DNA of 45,053 nt from positions 1 to 45,053 of the forward strand of contig DYNE01000018.1 of NCBI GenBank assembly GCA_020721225.1, given 5' to 3'. A model generated the notes under the pieces. The model was not told the origin of the DNA. It saw only the letters and a program-made list of their open reading frames with translations, and ran no database searches. Shown piece by piece: positions 1-8,056 of the stretch. The stretch comes from Pelodictyon luteolum. Lineage in GTDB: Bacteria; Bacteroidota; Chlorobiia; Chlorobiales; Chlorobiaceae. Position numbers and translations under genes: made by a program. Position 1 is the first letter of the stretch. Every line of letters starts with the position of its first letter.

Positions 1-222
1 CCTCTTCAACCTGACCCGTAACACTCAGCTCGTTTTTCCGATCTCCACTCAGAACCAAGAACCAAGAACCAGGAACCAATTCCCCAATCTTCTACCGCGA
101 AGCGATACTCCAGCAATGCGAAGCGAGCTATACTCCGCGATGCGACAGCGAGCATACTCCCGTTCGCCCGCGAACGATACTCCTCTTCCCGCCCACAATT
201 CCCATCTTCCCATTTCCCTCCC
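1..222 (-). repeat. Truncated copy A of a long intergenic repeat
   Basis: Read on the minus strand, this stretch matches the block at about 43930-44115 and, less closely, 7021-7215. It has the same chain of GGAGTAT words separated by short palindromes (GTTCGC..GCGAAC, GCTCGCTTCGC), then the GTTCTGAG/GTTCTTGG-type heptamer run, then a block around GAGATCGGAA, then GTGTTACGGGTCAGG. The copy runs off the window at position 1. On its other side it loses similarity near 222 (GAGGGAAATGGGAAG on minus), so the terminal sequence found in copies B and C is missing here. It is inverted relative to both other copies. Confidence 0.85.
50..83. repeat. Short tandem heptamer run inside repeat copy A
   Basis: Four successive units of the form AGAACCA/AGGAACC are seen. 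The equivalent positions in copies B (7141-7171) and C (44044-44070) carry GTTCTGA-type heptamers in different number and sequence, so this is the most variable part of the long repeat. Heptamer runs of this kind are common intergenic filler in many bacterial genomes. No coding role is visible. Confidence 0.7.
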
Positions 223-309
223 GGAGCGCATCAGGCCGCTTCCTTTTTGCATCGTGGCCGATGAACACTATCTTGCAGAAATACTTTTTCCCTGAATAAA
301 CAGCTTTTC

Positions 310-975
310 ATGCCTCTTCAAGACGGTTACGGCGTTCTTGCAGGAACCTTGCACAGCTATTCCTGTGATCGGATCAAACATGATGACCAGTATTACCACT
401 GTACTGTCAGAGTCAAGGCAGGAGCGCTTATCTACCGCTGTCCGGTTGACCTCGACAATAAAAAATCCTCTGACGGTATTCAGTGGAGGGTTGTGGAGAT
501 GGGGAGAACTTCACTCAAAGGGATTTCCGAACTCAGGGATGGCTGGCACGCGCTCCGTTCAAATCCGCATTCCGGAGCCCTTGATTACTACCGCTCGCCG
601 GAACTGGCACCTACCGACGAGTGTCGGCGAGCAGATGACGACGCGTCCGACAACGTCATGAGCGCACCGGCTTCAGGTTGTGTTCCGTGGCGGTATGGAA
701 CCGGAGCTGCGGCATTCAGAGACCTTGAACCCCTCCTGAAGCATGCCCGCAGGCTTTATGTGTTCGGTGAGCCCTTCAGAACCGGGAAAGGCGTTCATAA
801 TATCCATCAGAATCAGGGTGATCCCCCTGACAGCCGGTGGTTTGGCGAAAACGGCATCTGGCAGGACGGGTGCGTCGTTGCGGAAAGATGGAATCACACC
901 GTTGCCGCTTTTCTTTGCAAGTTCAAGTCACAGCGGTTCATCACAGCCGACGCGATGTCTCATCTCTCCGCCTGA
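310..975 (+). CDS. DUF2278 (YukJ-like) family protein
   Basis: A 221-residue protein matching the remembered layout of the DUF2278/YukJ family. It begins MPLQDGYGVLAGT, where family members begin with a similar YGVLKG motif. It contains ALDYYRS in the middle and, near the C terminus, the hallmark GVHNIHQNQGD followed by a conserved WQDG and a hydrophobic stretch ending in FKSQRF. The length is the normal full length. The biochemical role of the family is unknown; the His/Asn-rich motif looks like a possible catalytic or metal site (inference). The ATG at 310 is the first in frame, and no strong Shine-Dalgarno is visible. It sits alone between repeat copy A and a 295-bp gap. Confidence 0.8.
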   Translation: MPLQDGYGVLAGTLHSYSCDRIKHDDQYYHCTVRVKAGALIYRCPVDLDNKKSSDGIQWRVVEMGRTSLKGISELRDGWHALRSNPHSGALDYYRSPELAPTDECRRADDDASDNVMSAPASGCVPWRYGTGAAAFRDLEPLLKHARRLYVFGEPFRTGKGVHNIHQNQGDPPDSRWFGENGIWQDGCVVAERWNHTVAAFLCKFKSQRFITADAMSHLSA

Positions 976-1062
976 AGCCTGTTTGCCGTCGTTTTCCTGC
1001 AAGCAGTTGTAACGAAAGGAAATCTGTCAGGATGATCAGGTAATGGTAAAGAGAGCGGTAAC

Positions 1063-1098
1063 AAACTGTAACCTTTTTTTGCATAAAAGTTACAGTTT
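1063..1098. promoter_or_regulatory. Perfect 10-bp inverted repeat upstream of the membrane-protein gene
   Basis: AAACTGTAAC at 1063-1072 is repeated as its exact reverse complement GTTACAGTTT at 1089-1098, separated by a 16-nt T/A-rich loop. It lies about 170 bp before the next gene, inside the 295-bp gap 976-1270, which holds nothing else recognisable. It could be an operator or an RNA hairpin. There is a T-run in the loop but none after the stem, so it does not look like a standard terminator. Confidence 0.5.
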
Positions 1099-1270
1099 GC
1101 GGTTGTTGCATGTTCACTGCTTGTGTAACTTCTATCTGGACACTGAACCGGCGAAGGGAAAACGTCAATAAACTTTCGCACCGAAGGAACCGTTTTGTTT
1201 TGCGGCAGCACAGTATGCCCGCAGACGAAATATATTTTTCAAACAAATACTATCACGGAGAGCAATAACA

Positions 1271-1927
1271 ATGGCTGCTTTTGATTATGGACAAAAAGCG
1301 GATCCTGTCCTTTTTGCAAAACTGATTTCCGGAGGTTATCAGGTAAATGTACAGGATTCGATCAGGCAGGGGTGGGAGATGTTCAAACTGCATATCGGAG
1401 AGTTTGTCGGATATACGCTGATTATTTTTGTCATATCGGCACTCTGTTCAAAAATGGGGGCATTCGGATCGATAGTGTTTTCCGCAGTCGCGGCGCCGTT
1501 TTATGCCGGATATGCGATCGTCGCTTTCAATCTGCTCAGCGGAAAACCGTTGCAGTTCGGCGATTTCTTTAAAGGGCTCAACTATTTTCTTCCGCTTTTT
1601 CTTGCCGGTCTTGCAAGCGGTATTCTTGTAAGCCTTGGCTTTGCGCTTCTCATTCTTCCCGGTATCTATCTTGCTGTCTGTTACATGTTCGTCACGCTGC
1701 TGATTGTCGATCATCGAATGGAATTCTGGGATGCCATGGAAACCAGCCGTAAAATCGTGTCGAAAAACTGGTTCGCGCTGTTCGGGCTCGCTTTCGCCCT
1801 TTTCGCCGTGAACCTTCTTGGCATGCTGGCTCTTGTTGTCGGTCTGCTGGTTACAGTGCCGGTTACCTCATGCGCGGCCGCTGTTGCCTACAAGGAGATT
1901 ATCGGGCTTCACTCAAGCGAGTGGTAA
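1271..1927 (+). CDS. Polytopic inner-membrane protein, unknown function
   Basis: A 218-residue protein. After a soluble N-terminal region of about 40 residues it has five or six hydrophobic segments (about 44-62, 66-88, 105-145 as two, 168-210 as one or two), with a short charged loop (VDHRMEFWDAMETSRKIV) between the middle and last ones. This pattern resembles the loosely defined family of predicted integral membrane proteins related to the membrane domain of glycerophosphodiester phosphodiesterases (YciC/DUF975-like), but I cannot name a function. The start is supported by GGAG ten bases upstream. It is followed after 23 bp by a SIMPL-domain gene, so the two are probably co-transcribed. Confidence 0.75.
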   Translation: MAAFDYGQKADPVLFAKLISGGYQVNVQDSIRQGWEMFKLHIGEFVGYTLIIFVISALCSKMGAFGSIVFSAVAAPFYAGYAIVAFNLLSGKPLQFGDFFKGLNYFLPLFLAGLASGILVSLGFALLILPGIYLAVCYMFVTLLIVDHRMEFWDAMETSRKIVSKNWFALFGLAFALFAVNLLGMLALVVGLLVTVPVTSCAAAVAYKEIIGLHSSEW

Positions 1928-1950
1928 AAAAAAATACAGGAACTGAAAGA

Positions 1951-2682
1951 ATGAACGCATTGAAATTGCCGGCTTTTGCTGTCTGGGCTTTTGTGCTGCT
2001 GTCCGGCTTTTCGACAGCACTCTATGGTGAAGAGCCTCAGATTGTCGTATCGGCGACGGGCAAGGTTTCGGTGAAGCCCGACATGGCCGAATTCGGCGTG
2101 CTGGTGAAGTCTGTGGCGAAGAACGCCGATCAGGCAGCACTCCGAACCGCTGAAAAATACCGTGCTCTTCAGCAGGCCCTTCGTGCCGCAGGTATTCCTG
2201 CCGAGGATGCTCCGACGGCGGGTTATACCGTCAGTCCACAGTGGGAGTGGGTGCAATCGGAAGGCAAAAGCGTACTGAAAGGGTATGCAGCACAGCATAT
2301 CGTCATGGTGAAGGTGCGTAATCTCGCCTCTACCGGAAAGGCAGTCGATGCTGCTGTGCAGTCCGGCGCCGATGAGGTACACCAGATCACCTTCACCTCG
2401 AGCCGTTACGATGAACTGCGCCGTCAGGCGCTTGCCGCAGCGGTCTCGAATGCACGGGGTGATGCTGAAATTATGGCGAAAGCTGCCGGTGGGCGTCTCG
2501 GCGGGGTTATCGAACTGACGGTCGGTCAACCGTTGTACAGGCCTGCGCCCTCTATGGATATGATGACGATGAAAGCTGCGGCTCCGGAGGCAGCTCCTCC
2601 TACCGAGATAGCTCCTGCCGAGCAGGATATTGCTGTAAGTGTCAGTTCAAAGTGGAAATTTCTGGGTACACCTGCCCGATAA
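1951..2682 (+). CDS. Exported SIMPL (DUF541) domain protein
   Basis: A 243-residue protein starting at the ATG at 1951, which gives a clear signal peptide (MNALKLPAFAVWAFVLLSGF, with cleavage probably after ALYG or nearby). The mature part begins PQIVVSATGKVSVKPDMAEF, the typical opening of SIMPL/DUF541 proteins such as YggE and BP26. It ends with the family-typical PLYRPAP and a C-terminal beta segment. These are periplasmic proteins of uncertain role, linked in some bacteria to oxidative stress. An in-frame upstream extension to 1870 exists but overlaps the previous gene and would bury the signal peptide. The gene follows the membrane-protein gene closely. Confidence 0.85.
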   Translation: MNALKLPAFAVWAFVLLSGFSTALYGEEPQIVVSATGKVSVKPDMAEFGVLVKSVAKNADQAALRTAEKYRALQQALRAAGIPAEDAPTAGYTVSPQWEWVQSEGKSVLKGYAAQHIVMVKVRNLASTGKAVDAAVQSGADEVHQITFTSSRYDELRRQALAAAVSNARGDAEIMAKAAGGRLGGVIELTVGQPLYRPAPSMDMMTMKAAAPEAAPPTEIAPAEQDIAVSVSSKWKFLGTPAR

Positions 2683-2723
2683 AGGGCTGAACGTGTTTTC
2701 GTCTTGCTGCGGTGGAGGTAAGC

Positions 2724-3314
2724 GTGAAAAAGCAGATACTTGAACGTTATGAAAAGACAGCTGCTGGCAGCCTCATCGTCGACGTTGCCGCCAGGCGTGT
2801 TGCAGATCTCTATGAGAACTTCGATAAAAGCTCCCCCTATCACCGGAAGGATCTTGACGGAGATCTTGTTTCCTATATTACCGACAGCGTTCGGGAAATA
2901 GGTAAAAGGGATTTCGTCGTCAGGTTTTCGATAGAGCAGCCACTTTCCGAAGAGCTGATGGACATGGTGCGTGCAGGCATGCATGCCTTTTTCATGTACA
3001 AGAAAGAGCTGGAATACATCGCCATGAAAAAAATGGTGAGGACATCGCTTTTTCTGCTGGTAACCGGTATCGTCATTCTCGGTGTTTCGCTCAGGGTGAA
3101 CCATCTGTTGGCCCTGTCCGGGCCGATCTCTTTTCCGAACAGTTTTTTTGCTGAAGGTCTTACCATTGTTGCCTGGGTTTCGATCTGGGAAGGATTGGCC
3201 ACCTTTCTGCTGAACTGGGCGCCGCATCTCTTCCGAACCCGTCTTTTTCAGCGAATCGCCGTTGCATCCGTGCTGTTTCGGTTGTCCGAAAAGCGTGAAG
3301 AAGACGAATCGTGA
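2724..3314 (+). CDS. Two-helix membrane protein, unknown function
   Basis: A 196-residue protein if read from the GTG at 2724. This start is chosen because an exact GGAGGT (2714-2719) lies four bases before it; the in-frame GTG at 2712 would overlap that site. The N-terminal ~105 residues are soluble and mostly helical, with many charged residues. Two hydrophobic segments follow, at about 107-125 (SLFLLVTGIVILGV) and 145-165, and a basic cytoplasmic-looking tail ends KREEDES. I do not recognise the family. It follows the SIMPL gene by 41 bp and probably belongs to the same transcript. Confidence 0.7.
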   Translation: MKKQILERYEKTAAGSLIVDVAARRVADLYENFDKSSPYHRKDLDGDLVSYITDSVREIGKRDFVVRFSIEQPLSEELMDMVRAGMHAFFMYKKELEYIAMKKMVRTSLFLLVTGIVILGVSLRVNHLLALSGPISFPNSFFAEGLTIVAWVSIWEGLATFLLNWAPHLFRTRLFQRIAVASVLFRLSEKREEDES

Positions 3315-3589
3315 ACGCATGACGAAAAGGCCCGGGGTTGGAGCGTAAAGAAAAAAAACCTATCTTTTACACTTGTTTTATGATTTGTACTGTGTGATTG
3401 ATATGTACCGGATTTCCGCATTGTCCGATCTTGTGTCGGCAGTGTTGCCGCATCGAATCGTCCGGTATCAGAAGGGCGGAACCTCGCGTTCTGCATTCTG
3501 ACGCCGCTTCAGGGTACTGTGTTATGTTTTGTTAAATGTCAAGAGCCGCTGCCCTGACGGGCGGAGCTTAAAACTCAGCGAGGTTGCTT
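3315..3589. other. 275-bp non-coding gap before the L,D-transpeptidase genes
   Basis: No gene is visible. The second half holds an imperfect stem (CCG..CCC / GGGCGG around 3549-3567, with flanking AAG/CTT) shortly before the ribosome-binding site GCGAGG at 3578-3583. It may be a structured 5' leader for the next gene. An AT-richer stretch near 3355-3400 is the likeliest promoter area. I could not match the leader to a known riboswitch class. Confidence 0.35.
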
Positions 3590-4315
3590 ATGATTCGTTC
3601 TATGGTAATGTTATTCTTCATTCTTTCGGTGCTTCCTGTACCCGTTCACGCCTTTTCCTTCCAGCAGAACTCTTTTCGTAAACAGATCTCCACTCTTTTC
3701 CACTCTTCCGAACTGAAAAACAAGGTCGATCCAAAAGTACTCAATATGGCACTTGCCGGTTATTACTCCCTGAAAGAGCAGGGAAAGGTTAACCGCGATG
3801 GAATTCTGACTGTGATCGATTTCAATAAACCCTCGGTTGATGACCGTCTTTTTGTGATCGATATCAATAGGGGAAGACTGCTTTATTCCGGTCTTGTCGC
3901 TCATGGCAGCGGCAGCGGCGATAATTACGCTTACGATTTTTCGAACGCTCCGGGTTCGCACAAGAGCAGTCTCGGGTTTTACAGGACGGGAATGACCTAT
4001 GACGGAAAACACGGCTATTCACTCAGGCTGCAGGGAATGGAGCCGGGTATAAACGACAATGCCGAGTCGAGAAGCATCGTTATTCACGGCGCCGATTATG
4101 TTTCACAGGATTTTATAAGGAAGCATGGACGTCTCGGACGAAGCCAGGGATGTCCTGCCGTATCATTTGACAGCTTTCAGCATGTCATCGATCTCATCAA
4201 GGACGGAAGTTGCCTTTTTATCTACCACAGGGATGGCGAGTACTCGTCAGGTTCGCGCCTGATCAATCCCGGCTTTGCATTTCTGCAGAATAATCCGGGC
4301 ATTCTCGCCTCATAA
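3590..4315 (+). CDS. Murein L,D-transpeptidase catalytic domain protein (YkuD_2 type)
   Basis: A 241-residue exported protein. The start ATG at 3590 is placed six bases after GCGAGG and yields a signal peptide (MIRSMVMLFFILSVLPVPVHA). The mature part carries the L,D-transpeptidase signature: IVIHGADYV with His166, then GRSQGCPAV with the nucleophile Cys188. The arrangement and the NRDGILTVIDF and RLFVIDI strands fit the YkuD_2 (PF13645) branch. Such enzymes make or remodel 3-3 cross-links in peptidoglycan, or attach molecules to it, in the periplasm. It is followed after 14 bp by a second, unrelated-looking L,D-transpeptidase, so the two probably form a cell-wall operon. Confidence 0.88.
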   Translation: MIRSMVMLFFILSVLPVPVHAFSFQQNSFRKQISTLFHSSELKNKVDPKVLNMALAGYYSLKEQGKVNRDGILTVIDFNKPSVDDRLFVIDINRGRLLYSGLVAHGSGSGDNYAYDFSNAPGSHKSSLGFYRTGMTYDGKHGYSLRLQGMEPGINDNAESRSIVIHGADYVSQDFIRKHGRLGRSQGCPAVSFDSFQHVIDLIKDGSCLFIYHRDGEYSSGSRLINPGFAFLQNNPGILAS

Positions 4316-4329
4316 TAACACCATCGTTC

Positions 4330-6012
4330 ATGAGAGCTTTCGTTTTTCTTCTGTTTTTGCTTGTTTCGGCTCGAATCGTTCAGGGCGAGCCGGTTTCTCC
4401 CGGGAATCAGACTATCGGCAAGAAAACGACGGCTCGGCAGCATGCGCCCGATTCCGTTCTCGCCTCACAGTTGCGTTGTCACTTTCAGGCGACGGGCAGC
4501 AATGCAGCAGCTCCGGAAAGAAGGGTATTCAACAGTCAGCTGGCCCGCTTTTATGCCGCGCGGAGCTATAGGCCTGTCTGGACGGAACGGGCAAACGTTG
4601 CCGAACTCATCGAAGCCATCGGTGAAAGTGAAAACGATGGCCTGATTCCCGATGATTATCACATCAAAGAGATCCGCAGTTTTTTTTTCTCTCCTCCGCG
4701 TACTCCTGAGCTGCAGGCAAAGTACGATCTGCTGCTCAGCGACGCATTACTGAGCCTTGCATATCATCTTCGTTTCGGGAAAGTCGATCCGGAAAGCCTT
4801 GACCCCAACTGGAATCTTGACGGTACTGCGCGCCGGACGGCACTTGAATACAGGTTGCAGAATGCTCTTGCTGCGGGCCGGCCAAAAGCGGCGCTCGATG
4901 AACTTCGCCCGACGAATTCCGGATACGCCGATCTGAAAAAAGGACTTGCCCGCTACCGGGTCATAGCCGGAGCAGGGGGTTGGCAGAAGGTTCCCGAGGG
5001 GGATCCTTTCAGGGAAGGAGTGAGAGATCGCCGGGTACCCCTGCTTCGAAAACGGCTTCAGCAGTCCGGAGACCTTCCCGGCGGAGTTGCCGATAGTTCG
5101 AATGTTTACACTGTCGCCATGGCAAACGCCGTGAAACGGTTTCAGAAGCGCAACGGCCTGGCGGTTGACGGCGTGGCCGGAACGGCGACAATCGGAGAAA
5201 TCAATATTCCGGCAGCAGAGCGTGTCGATCAGATACGCCTTAACCTGGAGCGTTACCGCTGGTTCGTCAACGATCTCGAACCAACCTACGTGCTGGTGAA
5301 CATTGCCGGCTTCACTCTGCAGTATATTGAGAACGGGCGCTATCGCTGGGGAACGCGGGTGATTGTGGGACAACCATATCGCGAGACTCCGGTTTTCAAG
5401 GCAGATATGCAGTATATCGTCTTCAATCCGCAATGGGTTATTCCACCGACCATTCTTGCCAAGGATGCTCTCCCGGCCATTCGTAACAGCCGCTCCTATC
5501 TTGACAGAAAGAAACTCAGGGTAATCGATTCCAGGGGCAGGGTGGTTGATCCTGCATCTGTCAACTGGTCGGGCTATTCGGCAGCCAACTTTCCCTATCG
5601 GCTTCAGCAAACAGCCGGTGACCATGGAGCCCTTGGCAGAATCAAGTTCATGATGCCCAACAAACACATTATTTATCTGCATGATACGCCGACCAAAAAT
5701 CTGTTTGACAAAAGCGAACGCACCTTCAGTTCCGGTTGCATAAGGGTTGAAAATCCGCTCGATCTTGCGCAGCTTGTGCTGCAGGATTCGGTAAAATGGA
5801 ACAGAAAAAGTATCGACAGCACTATCGCTGCAGGAAAAACCAGCACGGTCAATCTTCCGAAAAGGATTCCGGTTTTTCTGCTCTATCTGACGGCAATCGC
5901 CGAAGGTGAGGAGATACAGTTCCGCAGGGATGTCTATAATCGTGACGATCGCCTTCGGAAGGCGCTCGATTCGCCGGTTCCGCAATACCGGATACAAAGC
6001 TGCGGACTCTGA
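4330..6012 (+). CDS. L,D-transpeptidase of the YcbB/LdtD type
   Basis: A 560-residue protein with a signal peptide (MRAFVFLLFLLVSARIVQG). An N-terminal scaffold region (about 45-190) of the YcbB type is followed by a peptidoglycan-binding domain (AVKRFQKRNGLAVDGVAGTAT, about residues 262-290 including its start). The YkuD catalytic domain contains a conserved IYLHDTP and SSGCIRVENP with the catalytic Cys470. Length and domain order match the large YcbB/LdtD class, which builds 3-3 (meso-DAP to meso-DAP) cross-links and can give beta-lactam tolerance in enterobacteria. It lies directly downstream of the YkuD_2 gene. The next gene starts 4 bp after its stop. Confidence 0.9.
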   Translation: MRAFVFLLFLLVSARIVQGEPVSPGNQTIGKKTTARQHAPDSVLASQLRCHFQATGSNAAAPERRVFNSQLARFYAARSYRPVWTERANVAELIEAIGESENDGLIPDDYHIKEIRSFFFSPPRTPELQAKYDLLLSDALLSLAYHLRFGKVDPESLDPNWNLDGTARRTALEYRLQNALAAGRPKAALDELRPTNSGYADLKKGLARYRVIAGAGGWQKVPEGDPFREGVRDRRVPLLRKRLQQSGDLPGGVADSSNVYTVAMANAVKRFQKRNGLAVDGVAGTATIGEINIPAAERVDQIRLNLERYRWFVNDLEPTYVLVNIAGFTLQYIENGRYRWGTRVIVGQPYRETPVFKADMQYIVFNPQWVIPPTILAKDALPAIRNSRSYLDRKKLRVIDSRGRVVDPASVNWSGYSAANFPYRLQQTAGDHGALGRIKFMMPNKHIIYLHDTPTKNLFDKSERTFSSGCIRVENPLDLAQLVLQDSVKWNRKSIDSTIAAGKTSTVNLPKRIPVFLLYLTAIAEGEEIQFRRDVYNRDDRLRKALDSPVPQYRIQSCGL

Positions 6013-6016
6013 TCGA

Positions 6017-6487
6017 ATGGCATTTACCGTTAACATATCGCTTCAGCGAGAGTTTACAACTTCAGGCAGCTTTGACGGGGTTTTTGCGCTTCTTGCCGAT
6101 GTTCCCCGATCAGCAGCGCATTTTCCGAAAGTCGATGCTCTCGTCGATCTTGGTGGCAATGTCTTTCGCTGGGAGATGGAAAAAATCGGTATAGGAGGCT
6201 ATACTCTTCAGCAGACGGTTTACGCCTGTCTCTATCGGGACGATGCGGTCGCTGGGAGAGTTTTCTGGGAACCGGTAAAGGGGGTCGGCAATGCCGTTGT
6301 TGGCGGGGAGTGGAATGTCCGCCAGACCAGTGCAGGCACTGTGGTGACGTTGAATACAAGAGGTTCGCTGACCGTTGATTTCCCCTCATTTCTGCAGTTC
6401 ATGCTTGCTCCGCTCGTCGAGATGGAATTTACCGGTATGGTTGACCAGTATATCGTTAACCTGAAGGAGAGCTTCAGCAGACTGTAA
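6017..6487 (+). CDS. SRPBCC-fold protein (START/polyketide-cyclase-like)
   Basis: A 156-residue protein starting at the ATG at 6017, four bases after the preceding stop. It opens with a beta strand and the motif GSFDGVFALLADVPRSAAHFP, the usual strand-helix-helix start of SRPBCC (START-like) proteins. Further strands follow, and a long C-terminal helix ends in VDQYIVNLKESFSRL. No catalytic residues are identifiable; members bind hydrophobic ligands or act as subunits of larger enzymes. The ligand is unknown. The longer in-frame start at 5906 lies inside the transpeptidase gene and is rejected. Confidence 0.75.
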   Translation: MAFTVNISLQREFTTSGSFDGVFALLADVPRSAAHFPKVDALVDLGGNVFRWEMEKIGIGGYTLQQTVYACLYRDDAVAGRVFWEPVKGVGNAVVGGEWNVRQTSAGTVVTLNTRGSLTVDFPSFLQFMLAPLVEMEFTGMVDQYIVNLKESFSRL

Positions 6488-6491
6488 CCGC

Positions 6492-6959
6492 TTGTCGATT
6501 ACCATTGTTTCCGGTGGACAGACCGGAGTTGACCGTGCGGCACTTGATGCGGCGATCGCTGCAGGACTGCCGCATGGCGGATGGTGCCCGAAAGAGCGCC
6601 GTTCCGAGGACGGAGCCATTCCATCCCGTTACCGGTTGAAAGAAACGTCGGCAAAGGCATATCGAATAAGAACGACGGCCAATGTGCGCGACTCCGACGG
6701 AACGCTTCTTCTTATAAGGGAGCGACTCAAGGGAGGAACGCGACTTACATTGCAGTGCGCAGAGAAAACGGGACGCCCATATCTTCTTTTGCTCTTGTCC
6801 GGTCGACCGGATACCGTTCCGGTTGTGCAGTGGATGCAGAACAATGCCATCAGGGTGCTCAATATTGCCGGACCGCGAGAGAGTTCCGAGCCCGGAATCT
6901 ATGCCGAAGCACGATTCTGGCTCGACAACCTTTTTGAGCAATTGAAAAGAGAGACGTAA
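6492..6959 (+). CDS. YpsA/putative molybdenum carrier family protein
   Basis: A 155-residue protein with a Rossmann-type opening, ITIVSGGQTGVDRAALDAAI. It is followed by HGGWCPKERRSEDG and IPSRYRL, a pattern I associate with the family annotated as putative molybdenum carrier protein (related to YpsA and the SLOG/DprA-like fold). The TVPVVQWM and RVLNIAGPRES segments also fit. The family probably binds a nucleotide or similar ligand; the molybdenum role rests on historical annotation. Translation appears to start at TTG 6492, four bases after the preceding stop, which implies coupling to the SRPBCC gene. Repeat copy B begins 15 bp after the stop. Confidence 0.8.
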   Translation: MSITIVSGGQTGVDRAALDAAIAAGLPHGGWCPKERRSEDGAIPSRYRLKETSAKAYRIRTTANVRDSDGTLLLIRERLKGGTRLTLQCAEKTGRPYLLLLLSGRPDTVPVVQWMQNNAIRVLNIAGPRESSEPGIYAEARFWLDNLFEQLKRET

Positions 6960-6973
6960 CGGCGTTATGTCTT

Positions 6974-7407
6974 ATTCCAATTCTATTTCAATAATGCACG
7001 TATAATCCAGGAGCAAGCGATGAGGGAATGGGAAGATGGGGATTGTGGGCGGGAAGAGGAGTATCGTTCGCGGGACGAACGGGAGTATAGCTCGCTTCGC
7101 ATTGCTGGAGTATCGCTTCGCGGCAGAAGTTTGGGGAATTAGTTCTAAGTTCTGAGTTATGAGTTCTGAGTGGAGATCGGAAGAACGTGCTGAGTGTTAC
7201 GGGTCAGGTTGAAGAGGCTGGAGTTGAAAAAAAACATAATTTTATGCCGCGTGGCGTGCAATGCTCCCATTCGCGGAGCGAATGATACGCCCGGGCGTAC
7301 CCGACCGATACTCCCGCGAAGCGATACTCCTTTTGTGCTGGTTAATGGGAGGGAATTTCAGGATTGTCGCGGGCAATATGATTGCTTATTTGTATTGGAA
7401 ATGGAAT
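6974..7407 (+). repeat. Complete copy B of the long intergenic repeat (~434 bp)
   Basis: The left end is ATTCCAATTCTATTTCAATA and the right end, reverse-complemented, is ATTCCATTTCCAATA. The two ends are therefore imperfect inverted repeats sharing ATTCCA..TTTC..AATA. Inside are the GGAGTAT/ATACTCC words separated by small palindromes, a heptamer run, the GATCGGAA block and a second palindrome-rich segment at 7261-7330. Copy C (43828-44464) has the same ends and order. Copy A is a truncated inverted copy. No intact ORF is credible inside. It may be a non-autonomous mobile or structural repeat (inference). Confidence 0.85.
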
Positions 7408-7453
7408 TAAGCGTTGGCAGGAAGCGATCAGCAACAAAATAAGGAGGTTTTTC

Positions 7454-8032
7454 ATGCGAAGAACAGGTTTCCGGACTTTTCTGTCCATGTTGTCCATTTC
7501 GGCATTGACGCTGACATCGTCTGTTCAGGCCGAAATTATCAAACCCGTTTCCGTCAAAGGGATCGGGAAATATACCAACAGCCTTCGTCTGCTTATAGAC
7601 GGTCGTACACCGCTCCAGGGTGCTGCCTTTGACGATCCGTCCTGCGTTTACTGGTATGATCCCACGGTTTCATTCGTGATCGATCTTGGAGCTCTTTACA
7701 TGATTACCGGTATAACCATGCAGGTCGACAACAACGACAACTATCGGCTTTCATGCTCCAGGGACGGTCGTCATTATACAACCGTACTCTATCTCGGCAG
7801 TGAAACAGGCGAGATAGATTGGGGTATGGAGACCGTAAGTACGGGAAAAGGGCACAAAGAGTACCTTCAGGATCTGCGGTTTACCCCTGGCCCGGCCCGC
7901 TATATCAAACTGTCGGGAAGCGGCGGTGATCTGATCTATGCCGCATCGGAAATCCTTGTTACCGGCACCAGAGCCGTAAACCTCATCCCGCAGCAGAACA
8001 GCGGAAGCACAAATCCACCCCCCATTAATTGA
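7454..8032 (+). CDS. Secreted discoidin-like (F5/8 type C-like) domain protein
   Basis: A 192-residue protein. The ATG at 7454 is preceded by an excellent AAGGAGG (7441-7447), while the longer frame from 7382 extends into repeat copy B. The N terminus is a signal peptide (MRRTGFRTFLSMLSISALTL, with cleavage near VQA). The mature part contains FVIDLGALYMITGITMQVDN, CSRDGRHY, PARYIKLSGSGGD and YAASEILV, the strand order of F5/8 type C/discoidin carbohydrate-binding domains. It probably binds a glycan or surface polymer in the periplasm or outside the cell. The tail is Asn/Pro-rich. The ligand is unknown. It converges on the cytochrome b gene. Confidence 0.75.
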   Translation: MRRTGFRTFLSMLSISALTLTSSVQAEIIKPVSVKGIGKYTNSLRLLIDGRTPLQGAAFDDPSCVYWYDPTVSFVIDLGALYMITGITMQVDNNDNYRLSCSRDGRHYTTVLYLGSETGEIDWGMETVSTGKGHKEYLQDLRFTPGPARYIKLSGSGGDLIYAASEILVTGTRAVNLIPQQNSGSTNPPPIN

Positions 8033-8056
8033 GAAAGAGGCCACGGTCAAGCAGGG

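Noticed and set aside
4747-6036. 429-codon open frame on minus, antisense to the large L,D-transpeptidase gene.
   Set aside because: The sense frame has full domain structure and a catalytic motif; the antisense product has no family features.
7172-7188. Sequence GAGATCGGAAGAACG, close to the start of an Illumina adapter (also in copies A and C).
   Set aside because: It differs from the adapter after ten or so bases and is a conserved internal part of the repeat in all three copies, so it is biological.
6974-7407. CRISPR array, suggested by regularly spaced GGAGTAT words.
   Set aside because: The repeat words are only 7 bp, the spacers are short, palindromic and shared between copies, and no cas gene is present.
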